Made by a program: the position numbers and the translations under genes
Assembly (NCBI RefSeq): GCF_013409005.1
Contig: NZ_JACBZO010000001.1
Span: forward strand, 2,790,001 to 2,854,000
DNA length: 64,000 bases
Direction of reading: 5' to 3'
Origin: Demequina lutea
GTDB taxonomy: Bacteria > Actinomycetota > Actinomycetes > Actinomycetales > Demequinaceae
Shown: positions 42,204-51,246 of the stretch, piece after piece
Position numbering within the stretch: the first letter of the stretch is position 1
Layout: each line of letters opens with the position of its first letter
The notes under the pieces: model-generated
Databases searched by the model: none
What the model was told of the DNA's origin: nothing
The model's input: the letters and a program-made list of their open reading frames with translations, nothing else

Positions 42204-42650
42204 TCAACTATCTCGAGTCACAGCCGTGTGTTCTCGAACTACGCGCACCCCTTCCCCCACCACCGGGATCCCGGACTCCCGAGCCTTCCGCGCCTTGCCC
42301 GGCCCGCTCCCAGGGTCCTGAGCAATCACCGCCTCCACCCCCGCTTCGCAGCGGGCCACACGACCAAGCCCCGCGCCCCAGCCATCGCGGTCAGATCCCG
42401 CTTGCGAGCCTCCGACATCCCCGTGAGCACCACCAGGTCCCCCGGCTTCAGCTCCACTTCAGTTACCACGCGCGACACCAACCCCTCGGCCCGAGCAAGC
42501 AGCGCCTCGACCTCCAGGTCGCGCAAGTCCAGCAGCCTTGCCAGCTGGATCACGAGCGCCCGCTCCTGGTGCGTGAGCTAGTCGTCGGCGCACACCGCGT
42601 CGACCACTCGCGCAAGAGCCTCCCGCGAACCCCCAACGGTGTTCCCTACC
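42204..42650 (-). pseudogene. C-terminal (BRCT) part of exonuclease gene, with stop and frameshift
   Basis: Read through its lesions, this strand gives ALARVVDAVCADD-stop-LTHQERALVIQLARLLDL, then VELKPGDLVVLTGMSEARKR, then after a +1 shift VARCEAGVEAVIAQDPGSGP and KARESGIPVVGEGVRVV. This is the linker plus BRCT domain found at the end of actinobacterial DEDD exonucleases. The in-frame TAG at 42578-42580 replaces a probable GAG. A 15-bp palindrome GATAGTTCAACTATC (42198-42212) overlaps the final stop. The N-terminal half lies at 44740-45414 on the same strand. Confidence 0.75.
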
Positions 42651-42721
42651 TCACAGTTCCTATGGCGTGCCTATAGGCACGCGCTAGCGTGAACACGGCA
42701 CTGTGAGTCTGAGGGACAACA

Positions 42722-44191
42722 ATGAGCAACGCTGCGGCGGGGTGGTTTCCACCTGACCCGAGCGCGCCCACAGAGCTGCGGTATTGGGACGGCAACGCGT
42801 GGACCGAGCGCTTCCACACCCAAGCAGGGCCGGTAGCCACCGCCGGGTGGTTTCCGCCCGATCCGAGCAAGCCCACAGAGCTCCGCTACTGGGATGGCAC
42901 CACCTGGACGGAGCGCTTTCGCACGCAAACGCCCGTCGTTGTGCGCGCCAAGTCCGGGCCGGTCATCACGACGCGAAAGCTCGTCTCGTCGCATCCGTGG
43001 CTCACCTCGTGGCCCGTGATCGTCGTGGGCCTCTGCCTCTTCGTGGTCCCCGGCGTCTGGCTCTTTTGGTTCAGGCAAGACCAGCGGCCTTGGAAGAAAG
43101 TGCTCGCAACCGCTGCCGCCGTGCCGTTCTTTATCGCCTCTCTGGGCGTGATGGCGGCGGCAGCACCCTCCGCTACGCCCGACGCCGACGCACAGGCGCA
43201 AACCCCGGTCGTCTCCGCATCGGAGACCCCAAGCGCTCCCAGTTCTGAGGCAGCATCGGCAGGGACTTCGCCCGGCCCGTCGGCCTCCGCGACTCCCAGC
43301 CCTACCGCGTCGGCCGTTCCGGCGGGCGACTCCGCAACCAACGGCACCGCGATGGCAGCCGCCCTGGAGCTGACGGTCAAGGGCCGCGCCCCCAAGACCG
43401 GATACACGCGCGAGCAATTCGGCAGTGGCTGGGTGGACATCGACCGCAATGGATGCGACACCCGCAACGACGAACTGAAGCTGCGTCTGACCAACAAGAC
43501 AATGAGCGGCTCGTGCAAGGTGCTCTCCGGGGATCTGCAAGACCCCTACACCGGCACCACGATCCGCTTCGAGTACGGCGGCGCGAGCGAGGTCGACATC
43601 GATCACATGGTCGCACTTTCCGATGCCTGGCAAAAGGGTGCAGCATCGTGGCAATTCGCACAGCGAGTCGCGTTCGCCAATGACCCCTTGAACGTGGAAC
43701 CGGTAGACGCAAGCGCAAACCGCCAAAAGGGCGACGGCGACACCGCGACGTGGCTGCCCTCCAACAAGGACTACCGGTGCACCTACGTCGCACGACAGGT
43801 CGCGGTGAAAACCAAGTACAGCGTGTGGGTCACTCAGGCCGAGCTCGACGCCATGGTCAGGGTGCTCGACAAGTGCCCCAACCAGGCTCTTCCGGACTTC
43901 GGAACCCAACCCATCATCGCGAGCAACACGGGCGGGCCCGCGCCCACGACGTCGGCCCCAGCGCCTGCACCTGCACCCACGACGTCGGCCCCAGCGCCAG
44001 CGCCCGCGCCCGCTCCGGCACCTGTTGTTGCTCCCGCCCCTGCGCCGGTCGTTGCCGTTGACCTAGATCCACGTTTTCCGTATTGCAAAGACGCGATCCC
44101 CGCCGGATATGGCAACTACGTCAAGGGCGTCGACCCGGAATACGACTGGTACCGAGACGCAGACGGCGACGGCATCGTCTGCGAGTACTAG
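42722..44191 (+). CDS. Membrane-anchored DUF1524 (HNH) nuclease with Excalibur domain
   Basis: 489 residues. Two tandem DUF2510 motifs (GWFPPDPSAPTELRYWDG, repeated after ~40 residues) precede hydrophobic segments ~100-160 and a Ser/Thr/Pro stalk. The DUF1524/HNH nuclease-like domain follows (GCDTRNDELKLRL; EVDIDHMVALSDAWQKGA; NLE-like NDPLNVEPVD; NRQKGD; WLPSN), then an Ala-Pro-rich linker and a C-terminal Excalibur calcium-loop domain (YDWYRDADGDGIVCEY). The nuclease domain should face outside the membrane. It lies between the two halves of a broken exonuclease gene. Confidence 0.85.
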   Translation: MSNAAAGWFPPDPSAPTELRYWDGNAWTERFHTQAGPVATAGWFPPDPSKPTELRYWDGTTWTERFRTQTPVVVRAKSGPVITTRKLVSSHPWLTSWPVIVVGLCLFVVPGVWLFWFRQDQRPWKKVLATAAAVPFFIASLGVMAAAAPSATPDADAQAQTPVVSASETPSAPSSEAASAGTSPGPSASATPSPTASAVPAGDSATNGTAMAAALELTVKGRAPKTGYTREQFGSGWVDIDRNGCDTRNDELKLRLTNKTMSGSCKVLSGDLQDPYTGTTIRFEYGGASEVDIDHMVALSDAWQKGAASWQFAQRVAFANDPLNVEPVDASANRQKGDGDTATWLPSNKDYRCTYVARQVAVKTKYSVWVTQAELDAMVRVLDKCPNQALPDFGTQPIIASNTGGPAPTTSAPAPAPAPTTSAPAPAPAPAPAPVVAPAPAPVVAVDLDPRFPYCKDAIPAGYGNYVKGVDPEYDWYRDADGDGIVCEY

Positions 44192-44244
44192 AGCGGCACA
44201 CAGAGCCTGAGAATCGACAGCATGACAATCCATGAGGGGACACA

Positions 44245-44736
44245 ATGAAGAGGCAGCACAAGGATCAGGCCGGGTCGGGCGACCGGACGGTGAAGGCCGT
44301 GAGGCGGCACGCCATGGCGATGCTCATCGCTTTGCCAATGCTGGCCACCGCGCTCGCCGGATGTGAGGACACCGACACCTCCAACGAGACGACGCAGCCA
44401 GCGGGATTCGTCGAGACGATCACGACACCGACTGCGGTTGAAAGCGAGCCCCCGTCGGAGGAGCCTGCTGCTGAACCGTCGCCGTCGCCTTCACCGGCGC
44501 CCACGACGACGGAACCCGGCCCCGTAGTTGAGCCAGCACCCGCCGCTCCCGTTGCCGCCGCTCCCGTTGCCGCCGAGCCTGAGCCCGCACCGGCCGTTGC
44601 CCCCGCATTGGATCCGAAATTCAAATACTGCAAGGACGCTATCCCCGCCGGATATGGCAACTACGTCAAGGGTGTTGACCCGGAATACGACTGGTACCGA
44701 GACGCTGACGGCGACGGCGTCGTCTGCGAGTTCTGA
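44245..44736 (+). CDS. Excalibur-domain lipoprotein
   Basis: 163 residues. The signal peptide AMAMLIALPMLATALAGC ends in a lipobox, so it is lipid-anchored. A Pro/Ala/Glu-rich spacer follows, then an Excalibur domain whose last ~40 residues (YCKDAIPAGYGNYVKGVDPE; YDWYRDADGDGVVCEF) are almost identical to the end of the preceding DUF1524 protein. The shared tail implies recent duplication or gene conversion and possibly a common extracellular partner. Confidence 0.85.
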   Translation: MKRQHKDQAGSGDRTVKAVRRHAMAMLIALPMLATALAGCEDTDTSNETTQPAGFVETITTPTAVESEPPSEEPAAEPSPSPSPAPTTTEPGPVVEPAPAAPVAAAPVAAEPEPAPAVAPALDPKFKYCKDAIPAGYGNYVKGVDPEYDWYRDADGDGVVCEF

Positions 44737-44739
44737 CGG

Positions 44740-45414
44740 CGCAGGTGCGAGTCCACTGAGACCGCACGCAACGATTCACGAACCACGGGACAACTGCGCC
44801 ACACCGGCGCCGTCCCCAGCCGCGGCGGGGCTGGCCACTCGATCGTCTCCCCGAACGCCAGCCACTCGTCCCACATCCGCCGCTCGCCCGACGCGCGCAT
44901 ATACGCGGCCAGCAGCGCGGCCGTGGCCTCGGCGTCGGCCAGGGCGGCGTGGGCATCGGTCAATTCCACGCCGGCGTTTGTTACAAGCCACCGTGCGCGC
45001 AACACGCCCCCAGCTTCGCGGGCGCCCCAAACTGCCCCGCCAGGCGCATCGTGCAGAGCGTCATGTCTTGCGTCAGTCCCAGCGGCCACCCGGCGCGCGC
45101 ATACTCGGCTACCAGGAACGATGCGTCGAACGCACTGTTGTGAGCCACGACGACGCGCCCCGCCAGCAGGTCCGTCAGGTCTCCCACCACGTCGGCGAAG
45201 ACGGGCGCGATGCGCGCACGGCGTCAAAGCAAGCGAGCGCGTCGATGCGGTGGATGTGTTGCGCACCCAGGTCTCTTTGGGGGTTGATGAGGGTGGTCCA
45301 GGAGTCCTCGCGGCGGCCGTCGGGGCCCACGAGCAGACGCAAATCGCACACGCGGTCGTTCGCGTTGTAGGCGAACCCGGTGGTCTCCAGATCGATGACT
45401 GCGAAGCCGCTCAT
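44740..45414 (-). pseudogene. N-terminal (DEDD exonuclease) part of split exonuclease-BRCT gene
   Basis: The frame opens normally (MSGFAVIDLETTGFAYN, ExoI motif DLET), shifts near 45215 into VFADVVGDLTDLLAGRVVVA and HNSAFDASFLVAEYARAG (ExoII), and shifts again near 44995 into VELTDAHAALADAEATAALL (ExoIII H...D). Homology fades near 44745, where the inserted Excalibur genes begin. With the BRCT part at 42.2-42.65 kb this is one ancestral DnaQ-like exonuclease, now inactive. Confidence 0.75.
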
Positions 45415-45593
45415 GTGGGTGCCCTCCCTCGGCACTCCCGAGGCTAGCGCGAGGCCGGGCCGTGTCCACCGATCGGGCCCCGGCACTTGACGAGCGAGCC
45501 AGCGCGGCGGAAACTTGAAGGGCGATGGGCAATAGCCCTGAGAAGTGGACCCGGCAGCCCTCCGGACGGTGGGCGAGCCGGGTTTCGCGCTTT

Positions 45594-46121
45594 CTACACT
45601 CGGATGCGCGCCGCCACGAGCGGATCAATCCCGGCCCGGTATTCACCACCGTGCGCCCACGCCCACGCCACGAGGTCCGCGGCCCACAGGACTGGGTCTT
45701 GAGCCGCATGTAGGTGCACGTACTCGAAACTGCCTGCTCCGTCGGCCGCGCGTGCCGCACTCAGGAGGTGCCGATCGGCCCCCAGGACCGACTCGTCGCG
45801 TTCAATGACCCACCGCGACACCCCGGCTTTGCCAGCCCAGTCCGCCAGGGCGAGCACATGCGCGCCACGAGCGCTGAGGTCATGCTGACCCCGGTCGGAT
45901 TCAACGATGACCACTTGAACTGCGCCCGCTGCAGAGACAAGCGAAGCCAGCGCGAACCGCCTCCGCCCGGCGCTCTCCTTCTGCGCATGGAACCTGCGTG
46001 ACCCAGGCATGGCCCACGTCGAACACATGGAGCGGACGCGTGCCACCGATCCCGCAGGCACGACGACCGCCGCGGTGATATAGCCCCGCGCCTTTGATTC
46101 GTCGGAGAACATGTGGAGCAT
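45594..46121 (-). CDS. DUF3800-like protein
   Basis: 175 residues. The opening MLHMFSDESKARGYITAAVV matches the Asp-Glu-Ser start of DUF3800 proteins, followed by RFHAQKESAGRRRFALASLV and a late DPVLWAADLVAWAWAHGGEY, consistent with that RNase H-like family, whose role is unknown. GGAGGGG precedes the chosen ATG. Family assignment is by motif only. Confidence 0.6.
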   Translation of the reverse strand: MLHMFSDESKARGYITAAVVVPAGSVARVRSMCSTWAMPGSRRFHAQKESAGRRRFALASLVSAAGAVQVVIVESDRGQHDLSARGAHVLALADWAGKAGVSRWVIERDESVLGADRHLLSAARAADGAGSFEYVHLHAAQDPVLWAADLVAWAWAHGGEYRAGIDPLVAARIRV

Positions 46122-46373
46122 CCACGCCCCTCCCTGCCGCGCGTCCACGCGAGCGCCAGTCCATCTTCACCCACGTGCACGGCGCTGCCGGAGTTGTCCA
46201 CAGATTCCCGCGCCTACGGTGTTGATTCGAGTACGAGCGGCCAGCCGCCAATGGCGCGAAAACTCGCTCCACCCCCATCCCGTCGTTGTGCTTCCGTTAT
46301 TCGTTTGTTATTGTTTCGTTACACGAAGCCCGAGGCGGCCGGCCCGGGTCAAGCCCAACGAAGGGTGATCGCC

Positions 46374-46949
46374 ATGTACTCCACTCGCCGCCACCTCATC
46401 GCCGTGGATGCTCAAAACCTCCTCGGCTGTCACCCGGCCAACGCCAGTGCGGCGTGTTGGGAGTTCGCGATCGTCGAGTCGCTCCGCGCCGTGGGATTCC
46501 GCGAGGACACGGACCATCTGGTCATCGCGGTCGCGCCCGACTGGGCGTTCACCGTCAAGGCACTCGCCCCCTCCGCGCGCCTCATGGTGCGGGGAGGCCG
46601 TCACGGCGCGGACCTGGCGCTGTGCAGCGCGCTCGAGGACGCGAGCTTCATCGCGAGCCGCTACAGCGAGGTGGTGATCGCCAGCGGATCTCACATCTTG
46701 CGCAGTTCAGTCCGCGCCTTGGCCGATGCCGGCGTCTCCACCACCGTCGCGTGCCTGCCCCTCCAGACCTCCAGCGAGCTGACCGCCGCCGCCGCGCATG
46801 TCACCTGGCTGGACCGCCCGCGGAGGGTCCTGGGCGCTGCCGCAATAGTCGCGGCAGCGTCGGCCACGCGGGAGACGTACGCACTGGCGCCCGTTGATGC
46901 CAACCCGCGCACCGTCCCCCTGCGCACCCGGCTGGGTCTCGCCGCGTAG
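46374..46949 (+). CDS. NYN/PIN-like domain protein
   Basis: 191 residues. The first strand RHLIAVDAQNLLGCHPANAS has the NYN-type Asp and Asn. RGGRHGADLALCSALEDASF and SEVVIASGSHILRSSVRALA occupy the places of the second and third acidic motifs, but the expected final SxDxDF reads ASGSHI, so the catalytic set is incomplete. Possibly an inactive or divergent nuclease. GAAGGG is well placed before the ATG. Confidence 0.6.
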   Translation: MYSTRRHLIAVDAQNLLGCHPANASAACWEFAIVESLRAVGFREDTDHLVIAVAPDWAFTVKALAPSARLMVRGGRHGADLALCSALEDASFIASRYSEVVIASGSHILRSSVRALADAGVSTTVACLPLQTSSELTAAAAHVTWLDRPRRVLGAAAIVAAASATRETYALAPVDANPRTVPLRTRLGLAA

Positions 46950-47185
46950 CGGTTCTCGAGCGCGCCGGCGGCCGCATCCGGGACCACTTCAGCGTCGGCC
47001 GCGTCGATGAGGTGCACATGCTGCGTGTCCACAGATCCGGCCCGGGCAGTCGACACGATGTCAGTGGGCGGCGAGACGGTAGGCGCACGAGCCGACAGGC
47101 CCGGAGAGGGGGGCACCGTGACGAACACCGAGGTCGAGGACCGCCGACCTTCTTCCAATTCGGTACCACTAGTAGTACTATCGCT

Positions 47186-47337
47186 ATGAGCAAGATTGAG
47201 GAGAGAGTGGAGCAGATGCGGCGGGCGACCCAAGGGTGAACATCCAGAACAGGAACGGGCAGGCCAAGCCCTATCAGGTCCGTCAGGTCTTGACCGCACT
47301 TGAGCGGCTCGAACGAGAGAGAGGAGACCCACAATGA
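47186..47337 (+). pseudogene. hicA: hicA toxin relic with internal deletion
   Basis: The first 17 codons read as a HicA start (MSKIEERVEQMRRATQG), then TGA. In another frame the HicA C-terminus continues at once (VNIQNRNGQAKPYQVRQVLT, then ALERLERERGD). The central dsRBD-like core with the catalytic His, about 25-30 codons, is missing. The final TGA overlaps the hicB ATG as in intact hicAB operons. A TACTAT box lies five bases before the ATG. Confidence 0.8.
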
Positions 47338-47660
47338 GCGCCAACCATTACACCTACCAGGTCTCCTGGTCCCCCGAGGACGGCGAGTACGTCGGTACCG
47401 TCGCGGAATTTCCCTCGCTGTCGTGGCTCGACGCCGACGAGCAGGCGGCCTTCGCGGGCATCCGACGCCTCGTGGCCGATGTAGTAGCGCAGATGGTCGC
47501 CGAAGGTTCACGCCCGCCCGACTCGCTTGCGGACCGCAACTACTCCGGAAAGTTCGTGGTGCGCCTCACGCCCGCCCGCCATCGGGCGCTCGCGATCAAG
47601 GCCGCACAGTCAGGCGTCTCCATGAACCGGCTCGTGAGCGACACCCTTGCCTCGCGATAG
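47334..47660 (+). CDS. hicB: HicB-family antitoxin
   Basis: 108 residues. The N-terminal degraded-RNase-H fold of HicB (YQVSWSPEDGEYVGTVAEFP, SLSWLDADEQAAFAGIRRLV) is followed by a C-terminal ribbon-helix-helix (KFVVRLTPARHRALAIKAAQ, SGVSMNRLVSDTLASR). It neutralises HicA and represses the operon. Since the upstream hicA is deleted, this is an orphan antitoxin that may protect against incoming HicA toxins. Confidence 0.88.
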   Translation: MSANHYTYQVSWSPEDGEYVGTVAEFPSLSWLDADEQAAFAGIRRLVADVVAQMVAEGSRPPDSLADRNYSGKFVVRLTPARHRALAIKAAQSGVSMNRLVSDTLASR

Positions 47661-47781
47661 GGAGAGCAGCGACGTCTGCACCCCAGCATCGGCCCGGCCT
47701 ACCCAGCGCCAGCGTCGGCGATTGCCCCACCCCACCGTCGGCCGCGCGCCATAAACTGCGACCAAAGAGGGGACCCACGCC

Positions 47782-48984
47782 ATGCACGAGATCACCTGCC
47801 CGCACTGCGGCAAAGCCTTCACCATCGACGAGGCTGGCTACGCCGACATCGTCGCCCAAGTGCGCACCAAGGAGTTCAACGCCGACCTGCAGGAGCGCCT
47901 CCACGCGGCCGAAAAGGACAAGCAGAACGCCGTCGAGCTAGCGAAGGCTCAGCTCCAAGGCGAACTTCAGAAGGCCGCCACCGCCAAGGACTCCGAGATC
48001 CAAGCACTCAAGGCCAAGCTCGAGGCCGACGACGTGGCCAAGCAGTTGGCCGTGCGGGACGCGGTCGCCGCGGTCGAGAAGCAGCGCGACGAGCTCAAGA
48101 GCGGCCTCGAGAAGGCGCAGCTGGAGATGAAGCTCGCGGAGGCCTCGCTGAAGGACAAGTACGAGACGCAGATCAAGGACCGCGACGACGCCATCGAGCG
48201 CCTCAAGGACCTCAAGGTGCGGCTGTCCACCAAGATGGTGGGCGAAACCCTCGAGCAGCACTGCGAGACCGAGTTCAACCGCCTGCGCGCCACGGCGTTT
48301 CAGAAGGCGCACTTCGAGAAGGACAACGACGCCCGCACCGGCAGCAAGGGCGACTACATCTTCCGGGAGGCCGACGACGCGGGCACCGAGATCGTGTCCA
48401 TCATGTTCGAGATGAAGAACGAGTCCGACACCACCGCCACCAAGCACAAGAACGAGGACTTTCTCAAGGAGCTCGACAAGGACCGCACCGAGAAGGGCTG
48501 CGAGTACGCGGTGATGGTGTCGCTACTGGAGCCCGACAGCGAGCTCTACAACAGCGGCATCGTGGACGTCTCCCACCGCTTCCCCAAGATGTACGTGGTG
48601 AGACCGCAGTTCTTCATCCCCATCATCACGCTGCTTCGCAACGCCGCCCAAAACTCGCTCAAGTACAAGACCGAGCTCGCGCTGGTGCGCGCCCAGAGCG
48701 TCGACGTCACGGACTTTGAGAACGAGCTTGACTCGTTCAAGGCCGCGTTTGGTAAGAACTACGACCTCGCCTCCCGACGCTTCCAGCTGGCGATCGACGA
48801 GATTGACAAGTCGATCGACCACCTGCAGAAGACCAAGGAGGCGCTGCTGGGATCCGAGCGCAACCTCCGCCTCGCGAACGACAAGGCACAGGACGTGACG
48901 ATCAAGAAGCTGACGCGCGGCAACGCGACGATGGCGGCCAAGTTCGACGAATTGAAGGGTGAGGACGCCGCGAGCGAGGACTAG
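47782..48984 (+). CDS. DUF2130 protein (coiled coil plus nuclease-like domain)
   Basis: 400 residues. The N-terminal Cys pair ([10 protein letters not shown]) is followed by a long coiled coil (~25-140) rich in Lys, Glu and Ala. The DUF2130 domain has a restriction-nuclease-like core: [15 protein letters not shown], then [20 protein letters not shown] (D...ExK). A further helical tail follows. The family is predicted to be a PD-(D/E)XK nuclease; the substrate is unknown. The start is the only well-placed ATG. Confidence 0.9.
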   Translation: MHEITCPHCGKAFTIDEAGYADIVAQVRTKEFNADLQERLHAAEKDKQNAVELAKAQLQGELQKAATAKDSEIQALKAKLEADDVAKQLAVRDAVAAVEKQRDELKSGLEKAQLEMKLAEASLKDKYETQIKDRDDAIERLKDLKVRLSTKMVGETLEQHCETEFNRLRATAFQKAHFEKDNDARTGSKGDYIFREADDAGTEIVSIMFEMKNESDTTATKHKNEDFLKELDKDRTEKGCEYAVMVSLLEPDSELYNSGIVDVSHRFPKMYVVRPQFFIPIITLLRNAAQNSLKYKTELALVRAQSVDVTDFENELDSFKAAFGKNYDLASRRFQLAIDEIDKSIDHLQKTKEALLGSERNLRLANDKAQDVTIKKLTRGNATMAAKFDELKGEDAASED

Positions 48985-49072
48985 GGGCGTGGCCTTACCC
49001 CGTCCGGACGGTGGTGGTCGGTGCCGTGTCAGACCCTGGCTCTAGCGTGGGCTCAAAGTGAGGAGAGACATC

Positions 49073-49399
49073 ATGGGGGCCCACGATCACCACCGAGCAC
49101 AGTCGTTGCCGGAGCCACCGAGTCGTATGGAATCGCCTGTACCCCGCCGCACGGCTACGTGTCTGCTCGTCGGTGGGCCGGCGGACGGCTCGAGTTGCCG
49201 CGACATTCCGATGCTCGTTCCCGGCATGGCCCCTGACTATCTCGACATCGGCCTCGGCAACGACAACGAAGGCGAACTGCGGGCCATCTATCGCCGCATG
49301 GGAGTCCAGCCGGACCCGTTTCCCGGCGTTGGCGCTGTCTGGCGCTACGCCTACGACGCGCATCCTCGGCTCGATTCGGATGAGTTCGCCCAGCAATGA
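49073..49399 (+). CDS. Hypothetical protein
   Basis: 108 residues. A His/Pro-rich N-terminus is followed by CLLVGGPADGSSCRDIPMLV and YLDIGLGNDNEGELRAIYRR. A 'GGPADG' opening recalls small actinobacterial and phage proteins of unknown function. GGAGAG precedes the ATG. The N-terminal 18 residues may not be translated (an alternative start is MESPVPRR). Confidence 0.5.
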   Translation: MGAHDHHRAQSLPEPPSRMESPVPRRTATCLLVGGPADGSSCRDIPMLVPGMAPDYLDIGLGNDNEGELRAIYRRMGVQPDPFPGVGAVWRYAYDAHPRLDSDEFAQQ

Positions 49400-49420
49400 G
49401 AATCCTCATACCTTGCAAAC

Positions 49421-49437
49421 CTAATGTGTCGTATTAG
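49421..49437. promoter_or_regulatory. CTAAT-N7-ATTAG dyad before truncated DUF4143 gene
   Basis: Inverted repeat in an A/T-rich stretch preceded by TTGCAA (49415-49420). It looks like the retained control region of the following gene, whose 5' codons are deleted. Confidence 0.4.
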
Positions 49438-49461
49438 ATTTACCAGGTGATTCACGATTGA

Positions 49462-50460
49462 ATCCCTCGAGACCAGGCACGGCTCGCCGATCCGATGCTC
49501 GCGCTCGAGGGCCTCGCAGGCACAGTCGTCATTGACGAGGCGCAGCGCATGCCGGAGCTGTTTCCGATGCTGCGGGTGTTGATCGACCAGGATCGCCGGC
49601 CCGGCAGGTTCCTGCTGCTGGGAAGCGCGTCGCCAGAGCTCGTGGGCCTTGGTGCCGAGTCGCTTGCCGGGCGCATCGCGCTCGTCGAGCTGGGACCCCT
49701 GACGCTCGCCGACGTGGGCGCCGGGAATCTCGACCGACTATGGCTACGCGGAGGCCTCCCCGAGGCGTTCACTGCGCCGAGTGTCAAAGCTGCTGCCTCA
49801 TGGCTCGATGACTACATCGCCACCTTCCTCGAGCGCGCTCTCGGACAGCTCGGCTTCCGCGTTCCGGCGACGACGATGCGACGGTTCTGGACGATGCTGG
49901 CACACCGCCACTCGGGCCCGTGGAACGGCGCCGACATGGCCCGCTCGCTCGGCGTGTCTGAGCCGACCGCTCGCAGGTATCTTGATGCGCTGACCGACGC
50001 TGTCGTCGTCCGCCAACTGCAGCCGTGGATCGCCAACATCGGGAAGCGGCAGGTGCGATCGCCAAAGGTGTACCTGCGCGACACGGGCACTCTGCACCGA
50101 CTGCTGGGGATCTCCACCTCAGACGAGCTGCTCGCCCACCCCATCGTCGGCGCCAGTTGGGAGGGCCTTGCCGTCGAGCACATCTCCCGGTGGGGCCTGC
50201 CTGTCCACTACTGGCGCACGCAGGCGGGCGCAGAGATCGACATCGTGCTCGACACCGGCGCGCGTCCGTGGGGCGTCGAGATCAAGCGAACCGACGCACC
50301 CCGGGTGACGCCCAGCATGCTTCATGCACTCGAGGACCTGGGGCTCGAGCGCATCGTTGTCGCGCACGGCGGACCGGACCGATTCCCCATGGCCGAGCGC
50401 ATCGAGGCGGTTCCCGCCCGCGAGCTGCTGACGTGGCGCACCCTGTCCGACGCGCTGTGA
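49462..50460 (+). pseudogene. DUF4143 ATPase lacking its Walker A region
   Basis: The reading frame begins after a stop at 49459 and is homologous from DQARLADPMLALEGLAGTVV onward. Walker B (VVIDEAQRMPELFPML), the sensor region FLLLGSASPEL, the winged-helix part (GADMARSLGVSEPTARRYLD) and the C-terminal DUF4143 nuclease-like domain (AGAEIDIVLDTG ... WGVEIKR) are present. The first ~50 residues with the P-loop are missing, so it cannot bind ATP normally. An internal ATG (49495) could still produce a 321-residue protein. Confidence 0.75.
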
Positions 50461-50559
50461 CGCGAGCAACTGAGCGACCCGAAACTCTCCTCGAGCAATA
50501 GGCTCGGCCACGAGATGTCACCCGCCTTCGCCGTCACCTACCCGACGTAGCATCGGAGC

Positions 50560-51201
50560 ATGACCGGTCCCCACGGTGCCGACCCGGCGCGCAACGACCC
50601 GGCGCGCGACGACCAAGCCCGCGAGGTCGCGCGGCTCGAGGCCGAGCACGCGTTCGACCCCGCCGCGCACGCGTATGAACTCGCCGACGCGCTCAGCGGA
50701 CTCGCCCTCACGCGCAACGTGGCAGGCGACAAGGCCGGGGCCCGCGCCCATTTTGCCCGCGCCGTGACTGTAGCGCGCGACGCCTACCAACACGCCACCC
50801 CCACGACCGGAGACATCCGCGCCCACGAGGACTTCCTCACACACTTGTTCAACTACATCCAGTACAGCCTCACGGACGGCGACGCGGCCGATGCGATCAC
50901 CGGCGCCGACGAGGCGCTCGCCTTGCTCGACGCCGTGGCCACCAAGGCGAGGAGCGAGGAGGCGGACGACATGAGGGCTACCGCTGGGAGAGCCCTCTAC
51001 CTTGACTTTCGAGGGACGGCGCTCAGCAAGCTCGGGCGCAACGCGGAGTCGCTCGAGGCCCACAGCGAGGCCGCGCTCATGTTGGCGCTGAGCCACGACG
51101 CGTACCCGCAGCAGGTCGAGTTCTTGGAGCGGCACATCGCGAACCGCATGGCCAAGGTGATAGAGGACGAGGACACAGCCCCTGGAGCCGACGCCTCCTG
51201 A
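50560..51201 (+). CDS. TPR-like helical protein (paralogue 1)
   Basis: 213 residues, almost wholly alpha-helical with TPR-like pairs (AHAYELADALSGLALTRNVA; GDKAGARAHFARAVTVARDA; DGDAADAITGADEALALLDA; RALYLDFRGTALSKLGRNAE). A related protein follows at 52539. It lies between two DUF4143 ATPase genes, suggesting a functional link. No specific family assigned. Confidence 0.65.
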   Translation: MTGPHGADPARNDPARDDQAREVARLEAEHAFDPAAHAYELADALSGLALTRNVAGDKAGARAHFARAVTVARDAYQHATPTTGDIRAHEDFLTHLFNYIQYSLTDGDAADAITGADEALALLDAVATKARSEEADDMRATAGRALYLDFRGTALSKLGRNAESLEAHSEAALMLALSHDAYPQQVEFLERHIANRMAKVIEDEDTAPGADAS

Positions 51202-51209
51202 CCCGGTCC

Positions 51210-51245
51210 TTGAAAATACTCAAGGCATTGAGTAAAATTACTCAA
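51210..51245 (+). promoter_or_regulatory. Consensus-like promoter with three operator half-sites
   Basis: TTGAAA (51210-51215), a 17-bp spacer, TAAAAT (51233-51238), and ATG at 51247: a strong sigma-70-type promoter giving a leaderless mRNA. ACTCAA (51218-51223) and TTGAGT (51228-51233) form an inverted repeat between the boxes, and a third ACTCAA (51240-51245) touches the start codon. Confidence 0.7.
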
Positions 51246-51246
51246 C

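Noticed and set aside
46950..47185. A gene in the gap before the hicA relic, either strand
   Set aside because: Open frames exist but show no start, RBS or family similarity.
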